Assembly: GCA_018806915.1 (NCBI GenBank)
Contig: JAGKQI010000059.1
Location: 310,001-374,000, forward strand
Reading direction: 5' to 3'
Source: Phytophthora colocasiae
Lineage: Eukaryota; Oomycota; Peronosporomycetes; Peronosporales; Peronosporaceae
DNA length: 64,000 bases
The notes below the pieces were generated by a model. It made no database searches and was not told the DNA's origin. It saw nothing but the letters and a program-made list of their open reading frames with translations. Positions 10,459 through 19,800 of this stretch are shown piece after piece. The position numbers and the translations under genes were made by a program. Each line of letters opens with the position of its first letter. Position 1 is the first letter of the stretch.

Positions 10459-12029
10459 CGCGGCTTGGGACGCCATTGCATAGCTCCTTGAGTCACTGGG
10501 CGAATGAGCTTCACGATCGGGCCATCCACAAGATTCTCCTCATCTGGAAGATACAATATCATCGTGTTATCCACGTCCAGCTTGGTCCAAAGCTTTAGAT
10601 CGGACGATACAATTTGCACCAGGTGCATCTTCTTCTCCTTGTCCCACTGCAACACGCGCGCGCGTTGCCACTCGTCTTGTGTCTTAGCTAAATAGTCCAC
10701 GATAGCTCCAACCACGTGCCGTCCCTTTGGGAACTCAGGCAAACCGATTCGCTTCTCACGAGAAGGGAACGGAGGCGGGAAAACAATCGGCCTCTGTGTA
10801 TTCATTGCTTGAACCACCATAGCAGGAGGGGCGAACGCGTTGGCGACAATCTTGGTCCCAGAGAACGTCTTGCGGTCGATATCACTCGTTGGGGCAGATC
10901 CTTCGGCAAATGGTGCTGGCCCAAAGTGCAGCGTAGCAGTGGCACCAAGCAATTGTTGCTTGCAGTGCAAATACGGCGTCGACTCGAGTACGAAGGCGTA
11001 GCGTTCGGCGTCGGTATAATGTGGTGTGTCAACTTCGTCGGCATCAAAGTCTTCATCAATCGAGTACTCGCTCATAATTTCCTCCACTAGGTCTTCGTCA
11101 CTGATCCAGCGTTTAGCTCCAGGAATCCGCGACGTAGGCAGGTGTTTGTCGCAGTACACGCCTAGCAAATTGCCTTCGTTGCCGATCATCAGACCTGCGT
11201 CGGCTGCACACTGGGGGTGCACGCCTACATTACAGCCTTCTGCCTCACAAATGACTGAGGCACCACCACGCTTACGGCAGATAGCACATAGATACCTGAA
11301 TCTACCATTCTCGATCTCTTCGAAGCCATCCACAGGTTCCATGCTAGGTACATCTCTCATGACGAGCTCAGGAATGGCAAGTGCACACAGCACATGAACC
11401 CACTTCTGTTCGTCAGTAGAAGACGACTCGGATATCGCTAGAGGTTTAAGTGGACCTCCGTACTGCATGCAGACCGCACATGCGAGCTGTTTACCGAGTA
11501 GACACGACGGACAGCGCCACGGTCCGTCATCCTGTTCGCGCATTACCACACCGAAACACTCTTCATGCACACGAACTGGACACGAGTCGTTGCCACAGTA
11601 AAGTACACGCCCACAGGACCAAAGACCCTCGCAGATGCTGCAATTCTCCTTGGGCACAAAGTGAGGCACGTAACAGTCGTCCACATACTGACGCAGTTGG
11701 CGCAGCAGCTCGTCATCCGCGTGATCCAATCGAAAACCGCACTGCAACTGGATTGCATCAGGCTCCTCCTTGCCGGGTATAGTTTTCCCCTGTTGTTGCT
11801 GTTCTTCCCAAGGCAGTACACGCTGTTCGTTTGGTAGTAGTTCGCGCATCTCCATCACTTTGACATAATTACGGATAAGCAGCAACACACCAGGCAGATC
11901 GGGCGGCGCGAGGTTGGAAATGTCCACAGCTAATTGTCGCCGATGGTCCCAGGTTGGATGCGTAGGGAACGCGCGGTTCACGCCCGAGGACGCAGCGTCA
12001 CTCTCACCTTCATACAGCTCGTCCGCCAT
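10437..12029 (-). CDS. PHD/extended-PHD zinc-finger chromatin reader
   Basis: A single 530-codon exon. At about residues 150-195 there is a PHD finger (CSICEGLW ... CGNDSC ... HEECFG ... WRCPSC), followed directly by an extended PHD (CAVCMQYGGPLKP, then WVHVLCALAIPEL, CAICRKRGGASV, and HPQCAADAG). This PHD-knuckle-ePHD block is that of JADE/BRPF/AF10-type proteins, which bind histone H3 tails. The C-terminal about 100 residues (GAIVDYLAKTQDEWQRARV ... LKLWTKLDVDN) look like a Tudor/PWWP-type small barrel, which I infer from pattern only. No bromodomain, SET or acetyltransferase domain is visible, so it is probably a complex subunit rather than an enzyme. It converges on a possible small gene at its 3' end. 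Confidence 0.8.
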   Translation of the reverse strand: MADELYEGESDAASSGVNRAFPTHPTWDHRRQLAVDISNLAPPDLPGVLLLIRNYVKVMEMRELLPNEQRVLPWEEQQQQGKTIPGKEEPDAIQLQCGFRLDHADDELLRQLRQYVDDCYVPHFVPKENCSICEGLWSCGRVLYCGNDSCPVRVHEECFGVVMREQDDGPWRCPSCLLGKQLACAVCMQYGGPLKPLAISESSSTDEQKWVHVLCALAIPELVMRDVPSMEPVDGFEEIENGRFRYLCAICRKRGGASVICEAEGCNVGVHPQCAADAGLMIGNEGNLLGVYCDKHLPTSRIPGAKRWISDEDLVEEIMSEYSIDEDFDADEVDTPHYTDAERYAFVLESTPYLHCKQQLLGATATLHFGPAPFAEGSAPTSDIDRKTFSGTKIVANAFAPPAMVVQAMNTQRPIVFPPPFPSREKRIGLPEFPKGRHVVGAIVDYLAKTQDEWQRARVLQWDKEKKMHLVQIVSSDLKLWTKLDVDNTMILYLPDEENLVDGPIVKLIRPVTQGAMQWRPKPRQFAPVS

Positions 12030-12637
12030 TATTGCTTTTTTTGGTGTCGAATGATTGGTCCACGTCCAAACATATGAGTTATGCTGGTCAAGAGTTTTTG
12101 TTTTTTGGCAATCGAGTCAGAAGCGGAACTAACAGCCCACCACTGAGTTCTGGGTAAAATTCAACTGCACATTAAAACCTAGTTTTATACTGGGTTTTAC
12201 AATGCATGTGACACAGTCTCGAAGCCGGTTATATTCGTTTTGTCCATAAGATCCCTTAAAAGACCCAAATTGGCCTGGGTGGAGCAAGAGGGAGAGGGCG
12301 GAGATCGGACCATCAAGGCCAAAAGCAGAGCAGAGGACGGCGCTCAGTCCGTGAATATCCAGCGTCGACGAGCGCGCGACTTTGAGTGGCGCCAGATACG
12401 ACCGAGTGCAGTTGCAGTGCAGGGCGGAAGAAGCCAAGCCAGACGACCGAACGAAAAAGTGCACGTTCACTTCGAACGACTGAGTACATCGCTTACCCTC
12501 GCTGTGTCGTTGCCAAGCTGAGACTCGCCCCCTGTGCCTCATTCCCCCTTCTACTACGTGCAGAGCACAGTTGCTTCCGCTCGTTTTATCTAGAGAAAAA
12601 AATAAAGACTTAGAAGACCACAGGCACAGACAACAGC
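12030..12637. promoter_or_regulatory. Divergent intergenic region with oomycete-like initiator
   Basis: 608 bp between the PHD gene (minus) and the AGC kinase (plus), so it must hold both promoters. At 12535-12550 the plus strand reads GCCTCATTCCCCCTTC, a near match to the oomycete initiator consensus (GCTCATT then pyrimidines), which would give the kinase a 5' UTR of about 95 nt. Short open frames here have no resemblance to known proteins. Confidence 0.45.
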
Positions 12638-13780
12638 ATGAGTTCGCCCGAAGCGCCGGCGTCTGACAACGGAGCGCTGGCCAAAGAGCTCAACGCTCTC
12701 GTGGAGAGCACCAACTTTGACGACAAGATCTGCCTCGAGGACTTCACGCTCATCCGTGTGATCGGCAAAGGCTCGTTCGGCAAGGTCACGCTTGTGCGCA
12801 AGAAGAACAACAGCAAAGTCTTCGCCATGAAGATCCTCACTAAGTCCCACCTGCTTAAACGCAAGCAGGTGGAGCACACCAAGACGGAACGACGCGTGCT
12901 CAGTGTGGCTAGCCACCCGTTCATTGTGGGGTTGCACTACGCCTTCCAGACGGAAGCCAAACTTTACTTTGTGCTGGACTACTGCCCCGGTGGAGAACTC
13001 TTCTTCCATCTTTCGCGCATGGGCAAGTTCGATGAGGAGATGGCTCGCTTCTACGCGGCGGAATTGGTCGTGGCGCTCGAGCATCTGCACTCGTTAGGAG
13101 TTGTCTACCGCGACCTCAAGCCTGAGAATATTTTACTGGACGAGATGGGACACATCAAGCTGGCCGACTTTGGACTTGCCAAGGACGAGGTCACCGAGAT
13201 TGGGAGTGGAGCTACATCGCTCTGTGGAACGCCCGAGTACTTGGCTCCGGAAGTTCTGGCTAGAAAAGGCCACGGCACTGCTGTGGACTGGTGGGGACTC
13301 GGCATGGTGCTGTACGAGATGCTGACGGGCCTTCCCCCTTGGTACACGCGTAACCGGCAAGAACTGTTCGCGCGCATTCGTGAGGCACCGCTGGAGATCC
13401 CGAACTACTTAAGTCGTGACGCTGCTTCCCTCATTCAGTCGCTACTGCACCGTGAGCCCGAGAAACGTCTAGGAAGCCGTGGTGCTGGCGATGTGAAGGC
13501 ACACCGATTCTTCCGAACGGTGGACTGGGACGGTCTATTGTGGGCTGAGCCACCTTTTAAGCCGTCAGATCCGCAGTCCAAGGAGGAGGGAGACACGTCC
13601 AACTTTGACAAGGAGTTCACGGAATTGCCCGTGAGTGGCACACCATTGAGCAAGTCGTCTGGCGGTTCCGGGCTACCCAAGAGCATGTTCACAGGCTTTA
13701 CATACGAGGCACCGACGCTGTCGTACGGTTCCAACACGTCCCAATCCAAGGTCGATGTGTCCTCCACCCCGTATATTTAG
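12638..13780 (+). CDS. AGC-family serine/threonine kinase (SGK/S6K/AKT-like)
   Basis: A single 380-codon exon. Kinase domain at about residues 32-290: glycine loop IGKGSFGKV, lysine in FAMKILTK, catalytic loop YRDLKPEN, DFG in ADFGLAKD, and activation segment TSLCGTPEYLAPE with the PDK1-type site threonine/serine before CGTPE. The AGC C-terminal tail follows, with a turn-motif-like SGTPLS and a hydrophobic motif FTGFTY at about residue 350, whose threonine is the expected TORC2-type site. There is no PH, PX or C2 domain, so SGK-like or a plant/protist AGC group is more fitting than AKT. It phosphorylates proteins on basic Ser/Thr sites in nutrient or stress signalling, by family inference. 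An initiator-like element lies 95 bp upstream. Confidence 0.92.
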   Translation: MSSPEAPASDNGALAKELNALVESTNFDDKICLEDFTLIRVIGKGSFGKVTLVRKKNNSKVFAMKILTKSHLLKRKQVEHTKTERRVLSVASHPFIVGLHYAFQTEAKLYFVLDYCPGGELFFHLSRMGKFDEEMARFYAAELVVALEHLHSLGVVYRDLKPENILLDEMGHIKLADFGLAKDEVTEIGSGATSLCGTPEYLAPEVLARKGHGTAVDWWGLGMVLYEMLTGLPPWYTRNRQELFARIREAPLEIPNYLSRDAASLIQSLLHREPEKRLGSRGAGDVKAHRFFRTVDWDGLLWAEPPFKPSDPQSKEEGDTSNFDKEFTELPVSGTPLSKSSGGSGLPKSMFTGFTYEAPTLSYGSNTSQSKVDVSSTPYI

Positions 13781-14072
13781 GTAAAGCAAGATGAAGAGCT
13801 ATCACCGCCGCCAAGACCGATGCAGACTGATGGCCAAAACAAGAAGCGCACGAAAGCTACTGCAGAGGGCCAAAGCAGTGAGTGAAGCTGCAGGAAGTAC
13901 AGAGGTAGCAAACTATATGGCGCATTTACTTTGATCGACCTTCCCTTTAATAAATAGAGCGTTAGAAAATGCAAGTGACGCATGTACTCAGCAGCAGTCC
14001 AATTCCTCTCGACTGGCAAATTGGCCACAACCATACAAACTCCAAGTCAATCATTTTTGCAATTGACTGGAG

Positions 14073-15572
14073 ATGGCTGCAAGTGCTCCTGCCTTCAGCG
14101 CGTGCGGCGTGCGCGTGGCCCAGGACCCCGTCAAGGGAAAAGTCGTCTTCAGTGAGCGCGCCTTTCAGCCTGGCCAAGTGATCTTCAGTGAACAGGCGTT
14201 CGTTGCAGCTCCATGGAGCACGGATCTGTGCGGCGGATGCGAAGAGCTCCGTTCGGCTGCAGCCTTGGCTTCCAACGTGTCGATGGACTCCCGTCATCGC
14301 TGCCATTGTGAGCGTACTGGCGCACCTAAGATAATGTACTCACCGCGGTTGCAGGACAATGTGGGCCGTCGGAACGTGGTGGTGAGCATTATGAAGACCA
14401 TTGACGCCATTGAAGAAGTGGACCGCGCACGGTGTATCTTGAAGTGTCTAGCAATGTACGAGCGCGACGCTCATGCTCTGGATGAAGTCCTGGATCTGAC
14501 AAATACTGGACAACAGCGAGCAGCGGGTGCAGCCTTGCAACTGCGTCGTCAGTTGCCAGACATCTTCCCTGCGGGCTTCACGGACCAGCAAATGGAGAAG
14601 CTCATTGGCGTTCTGAACACCAACTCACACGAACTGGAGAACCTGGGAGGATCCGGTTTGTTCCTGTCGGCGTGCCGCATGGAGCACAACTGTATGCCCA
14701 ACTGTAGCTTCACCACGTTCGACTCAACACTGTGGATGACCGCCATCCGTCCCATTGCACCGGGAGACGCGCTGTCCATCGACTACGGCAACTTCTTTTA
14801 CCGTCCAACACCGGAGCGTCAACAATCGCTGCTGGAGTCGTATGGATTTGTTTGCACATGCGAAGCCTGCGTCTCGTTGCCAGATCCGACGCGCGCGGTT
14901 CATTGTCTGTCTGGAAACTGTCCGCAGGGTGTCATGCTGCCGTCCCCCATGCGCACGAATGTCGCCAGTAACAGCATTGGACCGAACCATCTGCAGTTCG
15001 AGTGGCGCTGCCAGACGTGCGGCAAGATCGCGGACGCAGCGGAGCACACGCGGATCCTAGCAGCGGAGCAGGATCTTCTCGAGAATGGCTTTCCCGAGAG
15101 TCTCGATGAGGTGGATGAAGTGGTGCGTCGTGGCGTTCTGCACGAGCGCCACTATTTGCTGTTCTGGGCGCTGGACAACATCGGCTGTGAGGCTGCTGCA
15201 TCCACGGCCTTCCAGCCCGAAGTGGAAATGGATCAGCACCGTCGCGCGCTGGCGCAGGTTTGGGAGCGCATCATTGCTTACATGAATGTGGCTTTGCCAA
15301 CCGCTCATCATGAGAAGACCATTTATTACGATAACCTGGCGCAGGTTCAGGTGGTGCTGGGCGATCTCGCTGCTGCCAGTCAAGCGTACGCACGCGCGTA
15401 CGAGGCCTCGTGCCTAGTTAGTGGAATGGATTGTTCACCAACTCGTAAGCTGAAGCGCCTAATGGAGAAGCCACCGCAGACAGCCGAAGAGCTACGGCAG
15501 ATGTACGCTGCTGAGGCACAACACCGTCGGCGCCCGTCGAGTGAAGCTGACGACGAGGACATGGAGGAGTGA
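14073..15572 (+). CDS. SET-domain protein, SMYD type
   Basis: A single 499-codon exon. The N-terminal part has the opening of a SET domain (GKVVFSERAFQPGQVIFSE). The region CGGCEE ... HRCHC may be a degenerate MYND-like zinc site. At about residues 205-275 come the core motifs: MEHNCMPNCSF (the NH/HNC pattern), IAPGDALSIDYGNFF (catalytic tyrosine region) and the post-SET cysteines CTCEAC. The C-terminal half contains helical repeats, as in SMYD proteins (TYYDNLAQVQVVLGDLAAA is TPR-like). SMYD proteins methylate lysines on histones or cytosolic proteins using S-adenosylmethionine. The tail is acidic (ADDEDMEE). Substrate unknown. Confidence 0.82.
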   Translation: MAASAPAFSACGVRVAQDPVKGKVVFSERAFQPGQVIFSEQAFVAAPWSTDLCGGCEELRSAAALASNVSMDSRHRCHCERTGAPKIMYSPRLQDNVGRRNVVVSIMKTIDAIEEVDRARCILKCLAMYERDAHALDEVLDLTNTGQQRAAGAALQLRRQLPDIFPAGFTDQQMEKLIGVLNTNSHELENLGGSGLFLSACRMEHNCMPNCSFTTFDSTLWMTAIRPIAPGDALSIDYGNFFYRPTPERQQSLLESYGFVCTCEACVSLPDPTRAVHCLSGNCPQGVMLPSPMRTNVASNSIGPNHLQFEWRCQTCGKIADAAEHTRILAAEQDLLENGFPESLDEVDEVVRRGVLHERHYLLFWALDNIGCEAAASTAFQPEVEMDQHRRALAQVWERIIAYMNVALPTAHHEKTIYYDNLAQVQVVLGDLAAASQAYARAYEASCLVSGMDCSPTRKLKRLMEKPPQTAEELRQMYAAEAQHRRRPSSEADDEDMEE

Positions 15573-16839
15573 TGCAGGGTTTTGAGTTAGTAGTTACCAT
15601 GTGAATAGCACTTGTTGTGTTTTGCGGCAGAGCAGAGCTTGTGACCGGTGAAGAAATAGAGAGAGGAGGCAGAGATATTGCTTTGCATCGGCAGGATTCA
15701 CTGCAACGAGTATGAGTGCAATGGTAGCCCGGCCGTGTTGCCATCCTGGTGGTGCTTTCCACGCAGCGGAGGATGACTCATGCCATCGTCATGACTTGAG
15801 CAAACACGCAGCAGTCCAGACAAGTCCAGTCGAGCTGAAGTTTTCGCTGCGTTGAAGAGTCAAGATCGCTACAAGGTACAGTACTGTACTCTCGATAGCC
15901 CGGAGTCCGGGCCGGACGTGTGCGTCTCGATAGCCCAGACGTGTGCGTCTGCCCTTCCCGAATAGAAGCGCTGCACCCACTTTGCCGACCACTTCGTGGC
16001 GATGCTTTTGCAGCAAAGATTGCTGCCCAGCAAGCTAAGGCCTTATATCTCGGTGGCGTTTCTTCTCGGATTCAGCTCATGCATATGCCAAGGTACACAC
16101 TGCAGTACCGATACAGGCATGCACATGTGATGTGTGGACTTCATACGCTCTTCATAATATGAAGAGCGGAATATGCCGATGAAAGCAGTAGACGTGAAGC
16201 TACAACTTGTAGTACATGCACAAGCGTCTGCCGACAGTCAGCCCAAGGTGTCGCAACGGACAAGTATACAAACATCAAGTCAAAGTGGGAAAATATCCGC
16301 CTATAATCATCCGGAAAAGCTGATACCGCCAAAGCTAATATATATTTTTCCAGCACGTATTTCTGAATAATGCTGCGCGCGATATGGCTCACTTCAGCAG
16401 CATATAGCTTCGTTGTCGTGCATTCATTGCGAATACATGTAGCTTGATCAATTTTGTATGAACAGCCAAAAGCAGCTTCAAAGAATCCGTGGATGAATCC
16501 GAGATGCTACTTTGCGAGGATCCATCACCGATAACCAGCTCCATTCTGGCCAAAAGCAAGGATACAGACTGTATCCGAACCCAGATCTCTTCCTAGGAAT
16601 ATCGAATTTCTCTTCACATGTCAACGAACGAGAGTGTAATGAACTACAGTACGTACTAGTTGTTCAAACACTAAAGCGTTGTTTCTTCAAATGATCAAAC
16701 CTTCCACTACTTATATTGAAATATCTATATATTATCACAATTCATGCTGATGGCTCCTCTCCACACCCTTTCTCTGCACTGACCCGTCCTACTCTGACAC
16801 TATCTTCCCTCACTTGAACGACGTCCCTCCGATCACGCT
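15573..16839. other. Intergenic region, no gene seen
   Basis: 1.27 kb between the SET gene and NPC1. It contains an imperfect direct repeat at about 15890-15950 (CTCGATAGCCC and GACGTGTGCGTCT each twice), a short palindrome GTACAGTACTGTAC near 15880 and a 9-bp inverted repeat with a 3-bp loop (GCTCTTCAT/ATGAAGAGC) at 16148-16168. No convincing open frame. It must hold the NPC1 promoter. Confidence 0.6.
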
Positions 16840-19800
16840 ATGACATCATTTCGATATCGGAGCCCAAGAGACCAGCCGAAGCGCGCGATGTGGCTGTTCG
16901 CGGCCATCAGCCTGGCCATCGCCACGCCCTGCTTCCGCGCGTGGCTCGAGGCGCTCTTCGCCGAGTTGACCATCGTCTTCTTCACGTACCTGCGGCTCGT
17001 GTCCGCCTGCCTCTTCCTCGTCCTCCTTTTAGCGCTCGTCTTCCACGGCCGACGCTTCCTGCGCAGTCGTCGCGTCGCGAGCCCCAAGCGCCTCCCGACG
17101 GAGCCCCATAAGCAGCAGCAGCCCAAGACGGAGCTCGCTCGCGTCCAATGGAAGCGCGGAACACGACGCCGCGCGCTCCTGCTTCGTGCCAAGAGCACGA
17201 CCAGCGAGATCGCCGGCAGCGGCTTTTACCCGCCGCAGCTCTGGACCACGTCACTCTTCGCCCTCACCATGCTGCCCATTATCAACAGTGTAGTGGTGGG
17301 CGGAGGCGGCCATGCGCCGTCGAGTTTCCGCGCACTTAAGAGCGAGACGGCCGCGGCCCAAACAGCTTTTGAAGCGGACGCGGCGGCGCTTATGACTCTG
17401 CAACAACAGCTGACGACGTGTAAATACTCAGGAGAAGAAAACTGTGTGGATAATGTGACGAGTATCTCTGTGCTGGGGGACTATAAACAGGGAACTGGAT
17501 ACTGCGCAGCATTTGACGCTGCTTATGTGAACGTGACAGCGGGCGCCGCGCTGCCTGCCCAGTACTTCCCCATTGGTGTGGAGGAAGCTTCTGCCCAAGG
17601 GTTTGCCAATAACTTCTCAGCGTGGTCAGATACGAACCAGGAGAAGTTCCAGGTGGACTGCCCCTTACTGTACAACGAGACGGTGGTGGGGGCAGGAGAA
17701 GAGCTTTTGTGCTGCACGGAGACGCAGTACGAGATGCTGAGTCTACAGGTCCGTGAACTGCCTGGACAGTGCACGTCTTGCAAGGAGAACTTAAAGAACT
17801 TGTGGTGCCAGTTCACCTGCCACCCTAGCAACAGCTTGTTTGTGGATGTGAAGCAGGTTCGGCTGATGGAAGGAGACTCAGACCACGCGGACGAGGTCTT
17901 CCCTGCGATCGAGGAAGCCATGTACTACGTGGGAAGTGACATGGTGCGCGACCTGCACGACTTTTGCGAAGCTGACACGGGATTTTTGCCGCTGGTATGC
18001 GGGATGAACGAGGACAACTGCTCGACGACAGGTGCAGACATGCTGGAATATCTAGGCGCGTACAGCTTTAACGGCGTAGGATCACCGTCGCAGGTTAACT
18101 TCACAACGATAGAGCAGCTTTCGACGACAGAACAGGCAGACCAGATCTGCCCGTGCGGTACTTCGAACACTACTGGATGCTTCGCGCCGATGGATGTACG
18201 GCTGGAGTCGTGTGCAGATACCTGTGGCTCGCTGTGTGCTGTAGGTGCTGAAGATAACAGGGACTACACGTCAGCCTGCTATAGCTCCGATAGCGCGTCG
18301 ATATCTGGCGGTTTAAGCGCAGTCGGTTCGAGCAACACTGTCAGTGCCACTTCAGGCGGTGCTGCCAGCAAGATTCAATCACTACTGGCTGAGCTGTCGT
18401 CTCGTGCTGAAGGAGGCAGCTTCGCGGTGCTGAATTACGTTCTGGCTGTACTGGCATTCTTTGCTGCCACTGCTTTGGCGCTTGGCTTTGCGTACTCAAC
18501 TCGCTATGGGAAGAAAAAGCGGCAGTCGATCTTGGACGATCCAAGAAACGAAGCCATGGGCTCTGAGATGCTGTCGATGATTAATCTGGATCAACTGAAA
18601 GGCATTGGACGTTGGGACGACCGACTGACTCAGCAATTAAAGCGCTGGGGAGATTTTGTGGCCATGGGGAACCACCCACTTTATATTATTTTACTGTCGC
18701 TGATGCTGGTGGTTTGCAGCTCGAGTGGTCTGATCCGCCTAGAAGTGGAGATGGACGCAATGAAGCTGTGGGCTTCAGAGAGCAGCACCGTTTTCCAGGA
18801 GAGAGCGCGGTTTGGTGAGCTGCTAGGGCCTGTGGATCGCTTTGAGCGATTGGTGCTCGTCTCCAAGGACGGTGGAGCAGTGACGAGAGCACCATACATC
18901 AAGGAGGCGATCCGTTTACAGCAGGTTGTCGCCAGTGAGATATCATCCGATAGCATTACACTGAGTGATATCTGCGTTAAGGATGCGTCGGACTCACCCT
19001 GCCAAGTGACTGCTGTCACGCAGTATTTTCAGAACAGCTTGGACCATTTCGAAGTGTATAATTCGTACGGTCTCGTAGAGGAACATCTGCGCAACTGTGC
19101 AAATGCCCCCGAGCGAGCGGATACTAATGTCTGCCGCGAGTTAAGCGTGCAACTTAATGCCTCTGGGTCCTCGCTTCCTACCAGTATGAGTGAGTGCCCA
19201 TGCGTGTCGTCCTTCGGTGTGCCAATGACTGAGATGGAGAAGTACCTGGGTGGCATTACGGGCGAAACTGATTCAATTGACGCCAGTACTTACTTGGAGC
19301 AGGCCACAGCGTTGTTTTCAACTGCTGCAGTAACGAATCACCAGGACAAAACCAAGAACGCGGATGCTATTGCTTGGGAACGTGCATTTCTTACGCAAAT
19401 GGAGAAGGAGGCGAAGGATAACACTCTGTACGAAATCTATTATGCCGCTGAGACGTCAACAGACGACGAGTTCGCAGCTGCCTCGAACTTGGATATCGTT
19501 TTCAAGGCGGGGATTGCAGGCTTCATTTTTATGTTCGTCTACGTGGTTGTTGGCCTGAACCACTGGAAGCTGAACCACCGTTTCTTCCACTCGTCGAAGA
19601 TCGGAGTGGGTTTCATGGGCGTTGCGTGCATTCTGATGGCTGTGGGCGGGACTTTGGGCGTCTTTGCGTGGGCTGGTGTGAAGCTGCAGATTGTGACGCT
19701 AGTGGTATTGCCGTTGGTGATGCTGGCCATTGGCACAGGCAACATTTTCCTGATCCTACACGCTGTTGACTTGAAGCAAGAAGAGCTTAAGATGGAGCAA

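Noticed and set aside
12129..12542. 137-codon open frame on the minus strand upstream of the kinase
   Set aside because: No resemblance to a family, overlaps the divergent promoter region and has no splice or conservation support.
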